Below are positions 40,117 to 48,689 of a stretch of DNA of 64,000 nucleotides, piece after piece. Under the pieces are notes generated by a model. That model saw only the letters and a program-made list of their open reading frames with translations, was not told where the DNA came from and made no database searches. The number at the start of each line of letters is the position of its first letter. Position 1 is the first letter of the stretch. Source of the DNA: Pseudomonas sp. BN411 (GTDB lineage Bacteria > Pseudomonadota > Gammaproteobacteria > Pseudomonadales > Pseudomonadaceae); assembly GCF_029871235.1 (NCBI RefSeq), contig NZ_SSOM01000065.1:248001-312000 (forward strand). Direction: 5' to 3'. Position numbers and translations under genes: made by a program.

Positions 40117-40743
40117 TTGAGCCGCGAAATCCCTCTCCTGCTCGATGGCCCTTGTGGCCAGCTCGAAGCGCTGCATCTCGATCTGCCCGAGGCCAAGGGC
40201 CTGGTGCTGATCTGCCATCCCAATCCGGTGCAGGGCGGCACCATGCTCAACAAGGTGGTTTCCACCCTGCAGCGTACCGCTCGTGATGCAGGTTACAGCA
40301 CCTTGCGTTTCAACTATCGCGGCGTCGGCGCTAGCGCCGGCAGTCACGACATGGGCACCGGTGAAGTGGATGACGCCGAAGCGGCGGGCCACTGGTTCCG
40401 TGGCCAGCACCCGGAGCTGCCCCTGACCCTGATGGGGTTCTCCTTCGGCGGCTTCGTCGCTGCCAGCCTCGCGGGACGACTGGCGCGCCAGGGCATCGAT
40501 GTGCCGCGCCTGTTCATGGTGGCGCCGGCGGTGATGCGCATGACTGACGACAACCCATTGCCCGAGTCCGGCCAGTTGACCGTGATCCAGCCTGACGCGG
40601 ATGAAGTCGTATCGCCCCAGGCCGTGTACGACTGGTCCGCCGGCCTCGTGCGCCCCCATGAGCTGCTGAAAGTGGCAGAATGCGGGCACTTCTTCCACGG
40701 CAAGCTGACCGACCTCAAGGACCTGGTCCTGCCGCGCCTCTGA
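40117..40743 (+). CDS. Alpha/beta hydrolase
   Basis: Cytoplasmic alpha/beta-hydrolase of unknown substrate. About 208 aa from TTG 40117, which has GGAG 9 bases upstream; GTG 40066 is a further in-frame start that adds 17 residues of no clear origin. The nucleophile elbow is GFSFGGF (Gly-x-Ser-x-Gly), with the oxyanion-region HPNPVQGGTM and RFNYRGVGASAGSHD before it; Asp in QPDADEVV and His in VAECGHFFHG complete the triad. Thirty bases upstream of trpS, so possibly cotranscribed. Confidence 0.85.
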   Translation: MSREIPLLLDGPCGQLEALHLDLPEAKGLVLICHPNPVQGGTMLNKVVSTLQRTARDAGYSTLRFNYRGVGASAGSHDMGTGEVDDAEAAGHWFRGQHPELPLTLMGFSFGGFVAASLAGRLARQGIDVPRLFMVAPAVMRMTDDNPLPESGQLTVIQPDADEVVSPQAVYDWSAGLVRPHELLKVAECGHFFHGKLTDLKDLVLPRL

Positions 40744-40772
40744 TTCCGAATTAAGTCCGACAAGCGAACACC

Positions 40773-42119
40773 ATGACTACTCGTATCCTTACCGGCATCA
40801 CCACCACCGGCACGCCGCACCTCGGCAACTACGCTGGCGCCATCCGTCCGGCCATCGTCGCCAGCCGCGCCAGCGACGTCGATTCCTTCTACTTCCTGGC
40901 CGACTACCACGCCCTGATCAAGTGCGACGACCCGGCCCGTATTCAGCGCTCGCGCCTTGAGATCGCCGCCACCTGGCTGGCTTGTGGCCTGGATGCCGAC
41001 AAGGCGACCTTCTATCGCCAGTCCGACATTCCTGAAATCCCCGAGCTCACCTGGCTGCTGACCTGTGTCAGCGCCAAGGGCCTGCTCAACCGCGCCCATG
41101 CCTACAAAGCGTCGGTGGACAAGAACCTGGAGAACGGTGAAGACCCGGACGCCGGCGTCACCATGGGCCTGTACAGCTACCCGGTGCTGATGGCCGCGGA
41201 CATCCTGATGTTCAACGCCCACAAGGTGCCGGTAGGCCGTGACCAGATCCAGCACGTGGAAATGGCCCGCGACATCGGCCAGCGCTTCAACCACCTGTTC
41301 GGCGCCGGTCGTGAGTTCTTCACCCTGCCTGAGGCGGTGATCGAAGAAGAAGTGGCGACCCTGCCTGGCCTCGACGGCCGCAAGATGTCCAAGAGCTACG
41401 ACAACACCATTCCGCTGTTCGGCAGTGCCAAGCAGCTGAAGGATGCCATCGCGCGCATCGTCACCGACTCCCGTGCTCCCGGTGAGCCGAAGGATCCGGA
41501 CAACTCCCACCTCTTCACCCTCTACCAGGCCTTTGCCACTCCCGCGCAACTGACCGAGTTCCGCGCCGAGCTGCTGGCCGGCCTGGCCTGGGGCGAAGCC
41601 AAGCAGCGCTTGTTCCAGCTGCTGGACAACGAACTGGGCGAGGCTCGTGAGCGCTATCACGCGCTGATCGAGCGTCCGTCCGACCTGGAGGACATCCTCC
41701 TCGCTGGTGCCGCCAAGGCTCGCAAGATTGCTACCCCGTTCCTCAACGAACTGCGCGAAGCGGTGGGCCTGCGCTCGTTCCGCACCAACGTGCAGGCCGG
41801 CGCCGAGGCGAAGAAGAAGGCGACCAAAAGCGCTCGCTTTGTCAGCTTCCGCGACGAGGACGGCAGCTTCCGTTTCCGCCTGCTGGACGCCGATGGCGAG
41901 CAGCTGCTGCTGTCCCGCTCCTTCGCCGATGGTAAGGCTGCCGGGCAGGTCAGCAAGCGTCTGCAGTCGGGTGATGAGCTGGACCTGCGTGTGGAGGGTG
42001 ACGCGTTCGGTATCTGGCTGGACGATGAGCAAGTGGCTTCCAGCCCCGCATTCGCTGACGATGCGGCCCGAGATGCGGCGATCCAGCGCCTCTATTCGGC
42101 TCTCGCACCTCAGGAATAA
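40773..42119 (+). CDS. trpS: Tryptophanyl-tRNA synthetase, long form
   Basis: Class I aminoacyl-tRNA synthetase charging tRNA(Trp). 448 aa, about 110 longer than the compact bacterial enzyme. The HIGH-like motif is TPHLGNY near residue 12 and the KMSKS motif is [10 protein letters not shown] at about 205. After the catalytic and anticodon parts (about 1-345), an additional C-terminal module (about 350-448; [19 protein letters not shown]) is present. That long form is known from Pseudomonas and relatives. Confidence 0.95.
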   Translation: MTTRILTGITTTGTPHLGNYAGAIRPAIVASRASDVDSFYFLADYHALIKCDDPARIQRSRLEIAATWLACGLDADKATFYRQSDIPEIPELTWLLTCVSAKGLLNRAHAYKASVDKNLENGEDPDAGVTMGLYSYPVLMAADILMFNAHKVPVGRDQIQHVEMARDIGQRFNHLFGAGREFFTLPEAVIEEEVATLPGLDGRKMSKSYDNTIPLFGSAKQLKDAIARIVTDSRAPGEPKDPDNSHLFTLYQAFATPAQLTEFRAELLAGLAWGEAKQRLFQLLDNELGEARERYHALIERPSDLEDILLAGAAKARKIATPFLNELREAVGLRSFRTNVQAGAEAKKKATKSARFVSFRDEDGSFRFRLLDADGEQLLLSRSFADGKAAGQVSKRLQSGDELDLRVEGDAFGIWLDDEQVASSPAFADDAARDAAIQRLYSALAPQE

Positions 42120-42161
42120 CTGTCTTTCCAGCGGCCGGTTCTGCCGGCCAATTGCCAATCA

Positions 42162-42195
42162 ACGGGGCAGGCTCTAAAGTACCTGCCCCGTTTTT
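42162..42195 (+). terminator. Terminator after trpS
   Basis: ACGGGGCAGG (42162-42171) / CCTGCCCCGT (42182-42191) perfect stem followed by T-run, just before the zapE start. Confidence 0.85.
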
Positions 42196-42214
42196 CGTTG
42201 CCTTGCTATCGATC

Positions 42215-43309
42215 ATGACCCCCCTCGAGCGCTACCAGTCCGATCTCAAGCGGCCGGATTTCTTCCACGATGCCGCGCAAGAAACCGCCGTTCGCCATCT
42301 GCAGCGGCTGTACGACGACCTGATCGCCGATGACCGCAGCAAGCCCGGCCTGCTGGGCAGCCTGTTCGGCAAGAAGCGCCAGGGCCCGGTCAAGGGCCTG
42401 TACTTCTGGGGTGGCGTGGGTCGCGGCAAGACCTACCTGGTGGACACCTTCTACGACGCGCTGCCGTTCAAGCAGAAGATGCGTACTCACTTCCACCGCT
42501 TCATGAAGCGCGTCCACGAGGAAATGAAAACCCTCAAGGGCGAGAAGAACCCGCTGACCATCATCGGCAAACGTTTTGCCGACGAAGCCCGGGTGATCTG
42601 CTTCGACGAATTCTTCGTCTCCGATATCACCGACGCCATGATCCTGGCCACGCTCCTCGAAGAGCTGTTCAAGAACGGCGTTAGCCTGGTGGCGACCTCC
42701 AACATCGTTCCTGACGGCCTCTACAAGGACGGCCTGCAGCGCGCGCGTTTCCTGCCGGCCATTGCGTTGCTGAAGGAACACACCGATATCGTCAACGTCG
42801 ACAGCGGCGTGGACTACCGCCTGCGTGCCCTGGAGCAGGCCGAGCTGTTCCACTTCCCGCTGGACGCCGAGGCCGAGGCCAGCCTGAGCCGCAGCTTCAA
42901 GAGCCTGCTGCCTGACTGCACCATGGCCCAGGAAAACGAAGCCCTGATGATCGAGAACCGCGAAATCCGTGCCGTGCGCGTCTGCGAAGACGTTGCCTGG
43001 TTCGAGTTCCGTGAGCTTTGCGATGGTCCGCGCAGCCAGAACGACTACATCGAGCTGGGCAAGATCTTCCACGCGGTGATCCTCGCCAATGTCGAGCAGA
43101 TGGGGGTGGCCAAGGACGACATGGCGCGGCGTTTCATCAACCTGGTGGACGAGTTCTACGACCGCAACGTGAAGCTGATCATCTCCGCCGAGGTGGAGCT
43201 GAAGGATCTCTACTCCGGTGGCCGCCTGAACTTCGAGTTCCAGCGCACCCTCAGCCGTCTGCTGGAGATGCAGTCCCACGAGTTCCTGTCGCGGCCTCAC
43301 AAGCCCTGA
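42215..43309 (+). CDS. zapE: Cell division ATPase ZapE (AFG1-like)
   Basis: AAA-type P-loop ATPase of the Afg1/Lace1 family; in E. coli ZapE acts at the Z-ring under stress or low oxygen. 364 aa from MTPLERYQSDLKRPDF; an upstream in-frame start at 42152 lies before the terminator. Walker A is WGGVGRGKTYLVDTFY, Walker B VICFDEFFVSDITDA, and the sensor-like TSNIVPDGLYKDGLQR is present. Confidence 0.94.
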   Translation: MTPLERYQSDLKRPDFFHDAAQETAVRHLQRLYDDLIADDRSKPGLLGSLFGKKRQGPVKGLYFWGGVGRGKTYLVDTFYDALPFKQKMRTHFHRFMKRVHEEMKTLKGEKNPLTIIGKRFADEARVICFDEFFVSDITDAMILATLLEELFKNGVSLVATSNIVPDGLYKDGLQRARFLPAIALLKEHTDIVNVDSGVDYRLRALEQAELFHFPLDAEAEASLSRSFKSLLPDCTMAQENEALMIENREIRAVRVCEDVAWFEFRELCDGPRSQNDYIELGKIFHAVILANVEQMGVAKDDMARRFINLVDEFYDRNVKLIISAEVELKDLYSGGRLNFEFQRTLSRLLEMQSHEFLSRPHKP

Positions 43310-43318
43310 GGTCCGTGT

Positions 43319-43356
43319 AATGAAAAAAGGCTGCCCGAGGGCAGCCTTTTTTCATT
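43319..43356. terminator. Bidirectional terminator between zapE and the exported protein gene
   Basis: AATGAAAAAAGGCTGCCC and its near-perfect mirror GGGCAGCCTTTTTTCATT: G/C stem with A and T tracts on both sides. Confidence 0.88.
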
Positions 43357-43369
43357 CCGGCTTGTGGGC

Positions 43370-44335
43370 TCAGTTCTGCGCCAGCTTCTCTTCCCGCTGT
43401 TTCAGCAGCTTCTGCGCATGGGCCACTTCCAGGGCTTCCATGGCGTTGATCGGCTTGATCGCAATGGCCTTCTTCAGGTGTTCCAGCGCCTTGGCTTCCT
43501 CGTCTTCGCCGTATACGTAATCCAGCGCGTTGGCGTACTCGTAGTGGCCGATGGGCAAGTCGTCCGTGGCTTTGAAGGAGCGGGCGAAGTATTGCTCCAT
43601 CTTGTCCGAGCTGACGCCGTAGGTCATTTTGCCCACCAGCTTGCCGACCCGGCGGATCACGCCGGCCTCGTAGCCGCCGTATAGGGCCAGGGCGAAGGGT
43701 TGGCCAGGCTGTGTCTTCAGCAGCGCATCCAGCTCCTCGGGAATCTGGCTGGTGTAACCACGCTTGAGCACCACCGGTACCGGTAGCTCCTCGCCCAGAC
43801 GGGCCTTGGCGTAGGCGCTGCCGAACTGGGCGACTACGTCAGCCTTCACCAGCTCGCCGGCTTCGTCGGTATAGCGGATCACTTCTTCCAGCAGGCGATG
43901 CTTCTCCGTCTGGTCCGGCACCAGGAACATGGCGTAAACCACCTGGGCGAACATGGCGGGGATCTGGCCGCCGACGCCGAGGGCCAGGCCTTGCTTCTTG
44001 GCTGCGGCGAAGTCGCCACGGAACATCAGGCGCCACACGTCCTGCAGCTTGGCCGCATAGACCTCGGCCTCCTCAGGCTTGCCGGTGAAGCCGGTATTGC
44101 CGGTCACGGTGAGCTCCAGGGCCTTGGGGTACTTGGTGGCCATGGTTACGACCCAGTCGGCGTCCGGGTAGGGGTAGTTCGCGCCAAAGCCGCGGGTCAG
44201 TCGAGGCCAGGCTTCGCGCAGCTTGTCGCCGGAATAGTCGTAGGCGGCCTTGTCGTAGGGGAAGGGTTTCCAGTTGTCGTCCGCCACAGCGGTGAGGCTG
44301 CAGGCGGCCAGCAGGGCAAGCAGGTAGCGGCGCAT
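43370..44335 (-). CDS. Exported protein of unknown function with helical repeats
   Basis: 321-aa protein that I do not recognise by name. Signal peptide MRRYLLALLAACSLTAVA (cleavage likely before DDNW), then alternating helices; the C-terminal part (about 255-300; FKATDDLPIGHYEYANALDYV, ALEHLKKAIAIKP, quoted separately) resembles TPR units. Aromatic-rich N-terminus WKPFPYDKAAYDYSGDKL. Probably periplasmic. It is monocistronic: a terminator follows it, and copy 2 of the 124-bp repeat lies upstream between it and the next minus-strand gene. Confidence 0.8.
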   Translation of the reverse strand: MRRYLLALLAACSLTAVADDNWKPFPYDKAAYDYSGDKLREAWPRLTRGFGANYPYPDADWVVTMATKYPKALELTVTGNTGFTGKPEEAEVYAAKLQDVWRLMFRGDFAAAKKQGLALGVGGQIPAMFAQVVYAMFLVPDQTEKHRLLEEVIRYTDEAGELVKADVVAQFGSAYAKARLGEELPVPVVLKRGYTSQIPEELDALLKTQPGQPFALALYGGYEAGVIRRVGKLVGKMTYGVSSDKMEQYFARSFKATDDLPIGHYEYANALDYVYGEDEEAKALEHLKKAIAIKPINAMEALEVAHAQKLLKQREEKLAQN

Positions 44336-44472
44336 GGCGATGGACCTTTTCTTGTTGTTGTCCTCCCGCGCCGGGGCTGGCGCGGGTGCGGGGCATCCCG
44401 TTCGGGCATGGGCCGATCATAGGGCGGTGGTGGTCGTGGCCAACCCATCCTTGGGATGGCGCCGCACCTAAC

Positions 44473-44596
44473 GTGAAAACGTCGCGAGCGAAGGCCAGGC
44501 AAGGCGGAGACAGCCGAAGAGGCGCAGTTTACGAGTTGTAAATGAGCATTCTGAGGCTGTTTCCAACACGGCATGGCCGAGCGCAGCAGTTTTCAC
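44473..44596. repeat. 124-bp palindromic dispersed repeat, copy 2
   Basis: Same length as copy 1 (10421-10544), 109/124 identical by eye. End inverted repeats GTGAAAAC / GTTTTCAC and inner pair GGAGACAGCC (44506-44515) / GGCTGTTTCC (44555-44564). Relative to copy 1 the outer fourth base pair changes G-C to A-T on both sides, one inner pair changes A-T to G-C on both sides, and a further inner change makes a G-T wobble. The right end overlaps the stop codon of the GlxA-type gene. Confidence 0.85.
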
Positions 44597-45591
44597 TCGC
44601 CTTTCTGCTGGTACTGGCGGCGGTACTGATTAGGTGAGAGCTGGGTGTGTTGCCGAAACAGTCGGGCGAAGAAGCTGGCGTCGTCATAGCCCACTTCGTA
44701 ACTGATGGTCTTGATGCTCTTGCGCGTAGCCGAGAGCAGCCCCTTCGCCGTTTCGATGCGTAACCGCTGCAGGTAGTGCAGTGGTTTGTCGCCGGTGGCT
44801 GCCTGGAAGCGCCGCATGAAATTGCGAATGCTCATGCCGTGCTCCCGCGCCACATCTTCGAAGCGGAACTTGTCGGCAAAGTGGTCTTCCAGCCAATGCT
44901 GGATCTGCAGGATGGTCATGTCGTGGTGCAGTTTCTGTCCACCGAAGCCGATGCGGCCCGGCGTGTAGCTGCGCTGCACTTCATAGAGGATGTCGCGGGC
45001 CACGGCCTGAGCGATACCAGCGCCGCAGAAGCGCTCGATCAGGTAGATATAGAGGTCGCAGGCCGACGTGACGCCGCCGGCGCAATAGAGGTTGTCGGCA
45101 TCGGAAAGGTGCTTGTCCTGGTTCAGCAGCACTTTGGGGAAGCGTTCGGTGAATTCGCAGAAGAAGCGCCAGTAGGTGGTTGCTTCCTTGCCGTCCAGCA
45201 GGCCGGCCTGGGCCATCCAGAACACCCCGTACGCTTCGCCGCAGATGGCGCTGCCGGCAGCGTGGCGTTCGCGCAACCACTCGCAGACGCTTGGGTAGCG
45301 GGCGAGCAGGGCGTCGAAGTCACCCCAGAAGGTCGGGATGACGATGATGTCCGCTTCATCCAGCACCCCGTCCACCGGGATGCGTACCTCGCTGAAACTG
45401 GTCACCGGCTGGCCATCAGGGCTGACCAGGCGGGTCTGGAAGGCGGGGGTAAAACCTTTGCCCTGCAGCTTGCCGAAGCGCAGGCTGGCCATGTGGAAGA
45501 AGTCCTTGGCCTGCATCAGGGTGGAGGCGAAGACACCGTCGATGGCCAGGATGCTGACTTGTCGAAGGTTGGGAGACTGCGTAATGCTCAT
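44593..45591 (-). CDS. GlxA-family transcriptional regulator (DJ-1/PfpI + AraC HTH)
   Basis: 332-aa cytoplasmic regulator: N-terminal class I glutamine amidotransferase-like domain (about 10-190) with the nucleophile-elbow Cys in SAICGEAYGVFWMAQAG, and a C-terminal AraC double HTH (about 225-325; FRFEDVAREHGMSIRNFMRR, ISYEVGYDDASFFARLFRQH). Family members (FtrA, GbdR, ArgR, CdhR types) control amino-acid and quaternary-amine catabolism. The target is unknown; the divergent acyl-CoA dehydrogenase 152 bases away is a natural candidate. Its stop codon lies inside the end of the 124-bp repeat. Confidence 0.9.
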   Translation of the reverse strand: MSITQSPNLRQVSILAIDGVFASTLMQAKDFFHMASLRFGKLQGKGFTPAFQTRLVSPDGQPVTSFSEVRIPVDGVLDEADIIVIPTFWGDFDALLARYPSVCEWLRERHAAGSAICGEAYGVFWMAQAGLLDGKEATTYWRFFCEFTERFPKVLLNQDKHLSDADNLYCAGGVTSACDLYIYLIERFCGAGIAQAVARDILYEVQRSYTPGRIGFGGQKLHHDMTILQIQHWLEDHFADKFRFEDVAREHGMSIRNFMRRFQAATGDKPLHYLQRLRIETAKGLLSATRKSIKTISYEVGYDDASFFARLFRQHTQLSPNQYRRQYQQKGE

Positions 45592-45743
45592 GGTGTTGTT
45601 CTTATTAGGGGAAAGCGGTCATTCTGCGGCTGGATCGTCTTATTTTTTGTCCTATGTGTCCAGTATGGCGGGGCAGGGGACTGGCCTAGAGTCGGTGGCC
45701 TCCGAACCCCACACGACAAGCAGTTTCATTCCAAGGTGATGCC

Positions 45744-46883
45744 ATGATCCCGAGAACCCTGTTCAGCTCCGATCACGAACTCTTCCGCGATACCGTGCGT
45801 AAGTTCCTCGAGCAGGAGGCGGTGCCCTATCACCACCAGTGGGAGAAGGACGGCCATATCGACCGGACCCTGTGGAACAAAGCTGGCGAGGCCGGAATGC
45901 TCTGCTCGCATATCCCGGAGGAGTACGGCGGCATGGGCGCTGACTTCCTATACAGCACGGTGGTGATCGAGGAGATCGGCCGCCTTGGTTTGACTGGTAT
46001 TGGCTTTTCCCTGCATTCCGACATCGTTGCGCCCTACATCCTTCACTACGGTTCCGAGGCGCAGAAGCTGAAATACCTGCCCAAGCTGGTCAGCGGCGAG
46101 CTGGTGACGGCCATCGCCATGACCGAGCCGGGCGCCGGTTCCGACCTCCAGGGCGTGAAGACCACCGCTGTGCTGGACGGCGACGAGTACGTCATCAACG
46201 GCTCCAAGACCTTCATCACCAACGGTTTCCTGGCCGATCTGGTGATTGTGGTGGCCAAGACCGATCCCAAGGCCGGCGCCAAGGGCACCAGCCTGTTCCT
46301 GGTGGAAGCGGGCACGCCGGGCTTTGCCAAGGGCAAGCGTTTGGAAAAGGTGGGCATGAAGGCCCAGGACACCTCCGAGCTGTTCTTCCAGGATGTTCGT
46401 GTGCCGAAGGAGAATCTGCTGGGCCAGGCGGGCATGGGATTCGCCTATCTGATGCAAGAGCTGCCCCAGGAGCGCCTGACGGTTGGCATCGGCGCGTTGG
46501 CTTCGGCCGAGGCTGCGCTGAACTGGACCCTGGACTACACCCGCGAGCGCAAGGCGTTCGGCAAGTCAGTCGCCGAATTCCAGAACACCCGCTTCAAGCT
46601 GGCGGAAATGGCTACCGAGATCCAGATTGGCCGTGTCTTCGTTGATCGGTGCCTGGAGCTGCACCTGCAGGGCAAGCTGGATGTGCCCACTGCGGCAATG
46701 CTCAAGTACTGGGGTACCGACCTGCAGTGCAAGGTGCTGGACGAGTGCGTGCAACTGCACGGTGGCTACGGCTTCATGTGGGAGTACGCGGTGGCGCGGG
46801 CCTGGGCAGATGCGCGCGTGCAGCGGATCTATGCCGGCACCAACGAAATCATGAAGGAGATCATCGCCCGCTCCCTGGTCTGA
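45744..46883 (+). CDS. Acyl-CoA dehydrogenase
   Basis: FAD-dependent oxidation of acyl-CoA to enoyl-CoA with electrons to ETF. 379 aa. Domains: N-terminal helical (about 1-120), beta-barrel (AMTEPGAGSDLQG at ~125), C-terminal helical (RKAFGKSVAEFQNTRF; LHGGYGFMWEYAVARAWAD). The late loop reads RIYAGTNEIMKE, without the Glu of the MCAD-type YEGT; that fits the long-chain/isovaleryl-type enzymes, whose base lies in an earlier helix (an aligned Glu is present in ASAEAALNWTL). Substrate length cannot be read. Divergent from the GlxA-type regulator. Confidence 0.93.
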   Translation: MIPRTLFSSDHELFRDTVRKFLEQEAVPYHHQWEKDGHIDRTLWNKAGEAGMLCSHIPEEYGGMGADFLYSTVVIEEIGRLGLTGIGFSLHSDIVAPYILHYGSEAQKLKYLPKLVSGELVTAIAMTEPGAGSDLQGVKTTAVLDGDEYVINGSKTFITNGFLADLVIVVAKTDPKAGAKGTSLFLVEAGTPGFAKGKRLEKVGMKAQDTSELFFQDVRVPKENLLGQAGMGFAYLMQELPQERLTVGIGALASAEAALNWTLDYTRERKAFGKSVAEFQNTRFKLAEMATEIQIGRVFVDRCLELHLQGKLDVPTAAMLKYWGTDLQCKVLDECVQLHGGYGFMWEYAVARAWADARVQRIYAGTNEIMKEIIARSLV

Positions 46884-46899
46884 GCCTCCGGCGGATGTG

Positions 46900-46925
46900 A
46901 GAAGCCCGGCAATTGCCGGGCTTCT
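46900..46925. terminator. Bidirectional terminator between the acyl-CoA dehydrogenase and aldo/keto reductase genes
   Basis: Perfect AGAAGCCCGGC / GCCGGGCTTCT stem with AATT loop; T content after the stem is modest. Confidence 0.75.
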
Positions 46926-46931
46926 GCGCTT

Positions 46932-47969
46932 TTACGGGGCCGGGTTCGGCTGGTCCTTGTGGATGGCGGCGATGCCTTCAAGCACGTCTTCCGAAAGCGT
47001 CAGCTCGGTACTGCGCAGGTTCGCTTCCAACTGCTCCAGGGAGGTGGCCCCGATGATGTTGCTGGTCACGAAGGGTTGCGCGGTGACGAAGGCTAGAGCC
47101 ATCTGCGCCGGGTCCAGGCCATGTTCGCGAGCCAGTTGAACATAGCGCGAGCAGGCGGACTGGGATTGCGGGTTGGTGTAGCGGGTGAAACGGCTGAACA
47201 GGGTAATCCGGGCGTTGGCCGGGCGGGCGCCGTCCTCATACTTGCCGGAGAGCATGCCGAAGGCCATGGGCGAATAGGCCAGCAGGCCGCATTGCTCGCG
47301 CATCGCCACTTCGGCCAGGCCTACCTCGAAGCTGCGGTTGAGCAGGTTGTAAGGGTTCTGGATGGACACGGAGCGGGGCAGGCCGAGTTGCTCGGCCAGC
47401 TGGAGGAACTTCATCGTACCCCAGGGCGTTTCGTTGGACAGGCCGATGTGGCGGATCTTGCCGGCTTTCACCTGTTCGCCGAGTATTTCGAGGGTTTCCT
47501 GCAGCGGGGTGAATGCTTCGTCCTTGTGCTGATAGCCGAGCTGGCCGAAGAAGTTGGTGCTGCGCTCGGGCCAGTGCAACTGATAAAGGTCGATCCAGTC
47601 GGTCTGCAGGCGCTTGAGGCTGGCATCCAGGGCGGCGGTGATGTGCTGGCGGTTGTGCTTCAGGTTGCCGCCGCGGATGTGGCTGATGCCGTTGCCGGGG
47701 CCGGCGACCTTGCTCGCCAGGACCCAGTCGGCACGGTCACGGCGCCTGGCGAACCAGTTGCCGATGATGGTTTCGGTGGCGCTGTAGGTTTCGGCGCGTG
47801 GCGGCACCGGATACATCTCGGCGGTATCCATGAAGTTGATGCCGTAGGCCTTGGCACGCTCGATCTGGGCAAAGGCTTCGGTCTCGGTGTTCTGCTCGCC
47901 CCAGGTCATCGTCCCCAGGCAAAGGCTGCTGACCTTGAGATCAGTGCGGCCAAGTTGGCGGTATTCCAT
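46932..47969 (-). CDS. tas: Aldo/keto reductase, Tas family
   Basis: NADPH-dependent oxidoreductase with a (beta/alpha)8 barrel. 345 aa from MEYRQLGRTDLKVSSLCLGT; AGGAGG lies at ideal distance before ATG 47969, whereas the longer open frame upstream is not family-like. Conserved residues visible: DTAEMYPVPPR (catalytic Asp and Tyr), LASKVAGPG (Lys), LYQLHWPER (His). Best match is the E. coli Tas type, with the YPVPP insertion. The physiological substrate is unknown. Confidence 0.9.
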   Translation of the reverse strand: MEYRQLGRTDLKVSSLCLGTMTWGEQNTETEAFAQIERAKAYGINFMDTAEMYPVPPRAETYSATETIIGNWFARRRDRADWVLASKVAGPGNGISHIRGGNLKHNRQHITAALDASLKRLQTDWIDLYQLHWPERSTNFFGQLGYQHKDEAFTPLQETLEILGEQVKAGKIRHIGLSNETPWGTMKFLQLAEQLGLPRSVSIQNPYNLLNRSFEVGLAEVAMREQCGLLAYSPMAFGMLSGKYEDGARPANARITLFSRFTRYTNPQSQSACSRYVQLAREHGLDPAQMALAFVTAQPFVTSNIIGATSLEQLEANLRSTELTLSEDVLEGIAAIHKDQPNPAP

Positions 47970-48056
47970 CGCTGCCTCCTGCGTCTTCGGTAAAGAACGC
48001 ATGAAATCAGGTTGAAATTTTTCCTGCAATCGGCATAATTTCGCGGCTTTCTTTGC

Positions 48057-48103
48057 GGGGATGCCTAGCCTGCGAAGATTGAAGGTGGGGATGCCTAGCC
48101 TGC
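48057..48103. repeat. Two 17-bp direct repeats upstream of tas and rplM
   Basis: GGGGATGCCTAGCCTGC occurs at 48057-48073 and again at 48087-48103 (30-base period), in the 276-base gap between the tas and rplM starts. No function is evident. Confidence 0.8.
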
Positions 48104-48175
48104 CGAAAACCCTTTTGCCGTAGCGGACGCGCTGACCCGAGCCCCCGATAGCGTCTGTTTCCGGCTGTCCCTGAC

Positions 48176-48204
48176 TTGTCAGGGCGAGCACTATTCAGTA
48201 AGAT
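48176..48204 (+). promoter_or_regulatory. rplM-rpsI promoter
   Basis: TTGTCA (48176-48181), 17-base spacer, TAAGAT (48199-48204). Strong sigma-70-like elements 41 bases before the rplM ATG, as expected for a ribosomal-protein operon. Confidence 0.65.
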
Positions 48205-48219
48205 CCGCCGTCTTATTTT

Positions 48220-48236
48220 CAGGGCGGCCCCTGAGG
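48220..48236 (+). promoter_or_regulatory. Leader hairpin abutting the rplM ribosome site
   Basis: CAGGG-CGGC-CCCTG (48220-48233) directly joins the GAGG ribosome site (48233-48236) and ATG at 48246. A short hairpin here is a plausible site for autogenous control by L13, which is reported for E. coli rplM; in this sequence it is inference. Confidence 0.35.
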
Positions 48237-48245
48237 CTATAGCGA

Positions 48246-48674
48246 ATGAAGACTTTTACTGCAAAACCGGAAACTGTTAAGCGCGACTGGTACGTCGTCG
48301 ACGCTGCAGGTCAGACCCTGGGTCGTCTGGCCACCGAAATTGCCAGCCGTCTGCGTGGCAAGCACAAGCCCGAATACACCCCTCACGTTGACACCGGCGA
48401 CTACATCGTCGTGATCAATGCCGAGCAGGTTCGTGTTACCGGTGCCAAGACCACCGACAAGATGTACTACTCGCACTCCGGCTTCCCGGGTGGCATCAAG
48501 GAAATCAACTTCGAGAAGCTGATTGCCAAGGCCCCCGAGCGCGTGATCGAGACCGCGGTAAAAGGCATGCTGCCGAAGAATCCGCTGGGCCGCGACATGT
48601 ATCGCAAGCTGAAGGTGTACAAGGGTGCTGTTCACCCGCACACCGCTCAGCAGCCCCAAGAACTGAAGATTTAA
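48246..48674 (+). CDS. rplM: 50S ribosomal protein L13
   Basis: Early-assembly 23S rRNA-binding protein. 142 aa, standard length, with [20 protein letters not shown] at the N-terminus and the signature [17 protein letters not shown] near residue 115. Promoter and short leader are visible upstream. Fifteen bases before rpsI. Confidence 0.99.
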   Translation: MKTFTAKPETVKRDWYVVDAAGQTLGRLATEIASRLRGKHKPEYTPHVDTGDYIVVINAEQVRVTGAKTTDKMYYSHSGFPGGIKEINFEKLIAKAPERVIETAVKGMLPKNPLGRDMYRKLKVYKGAVHPHTAQQPQELKI

Positions 48675-48689
48675 CGGGATAAGTTCATT

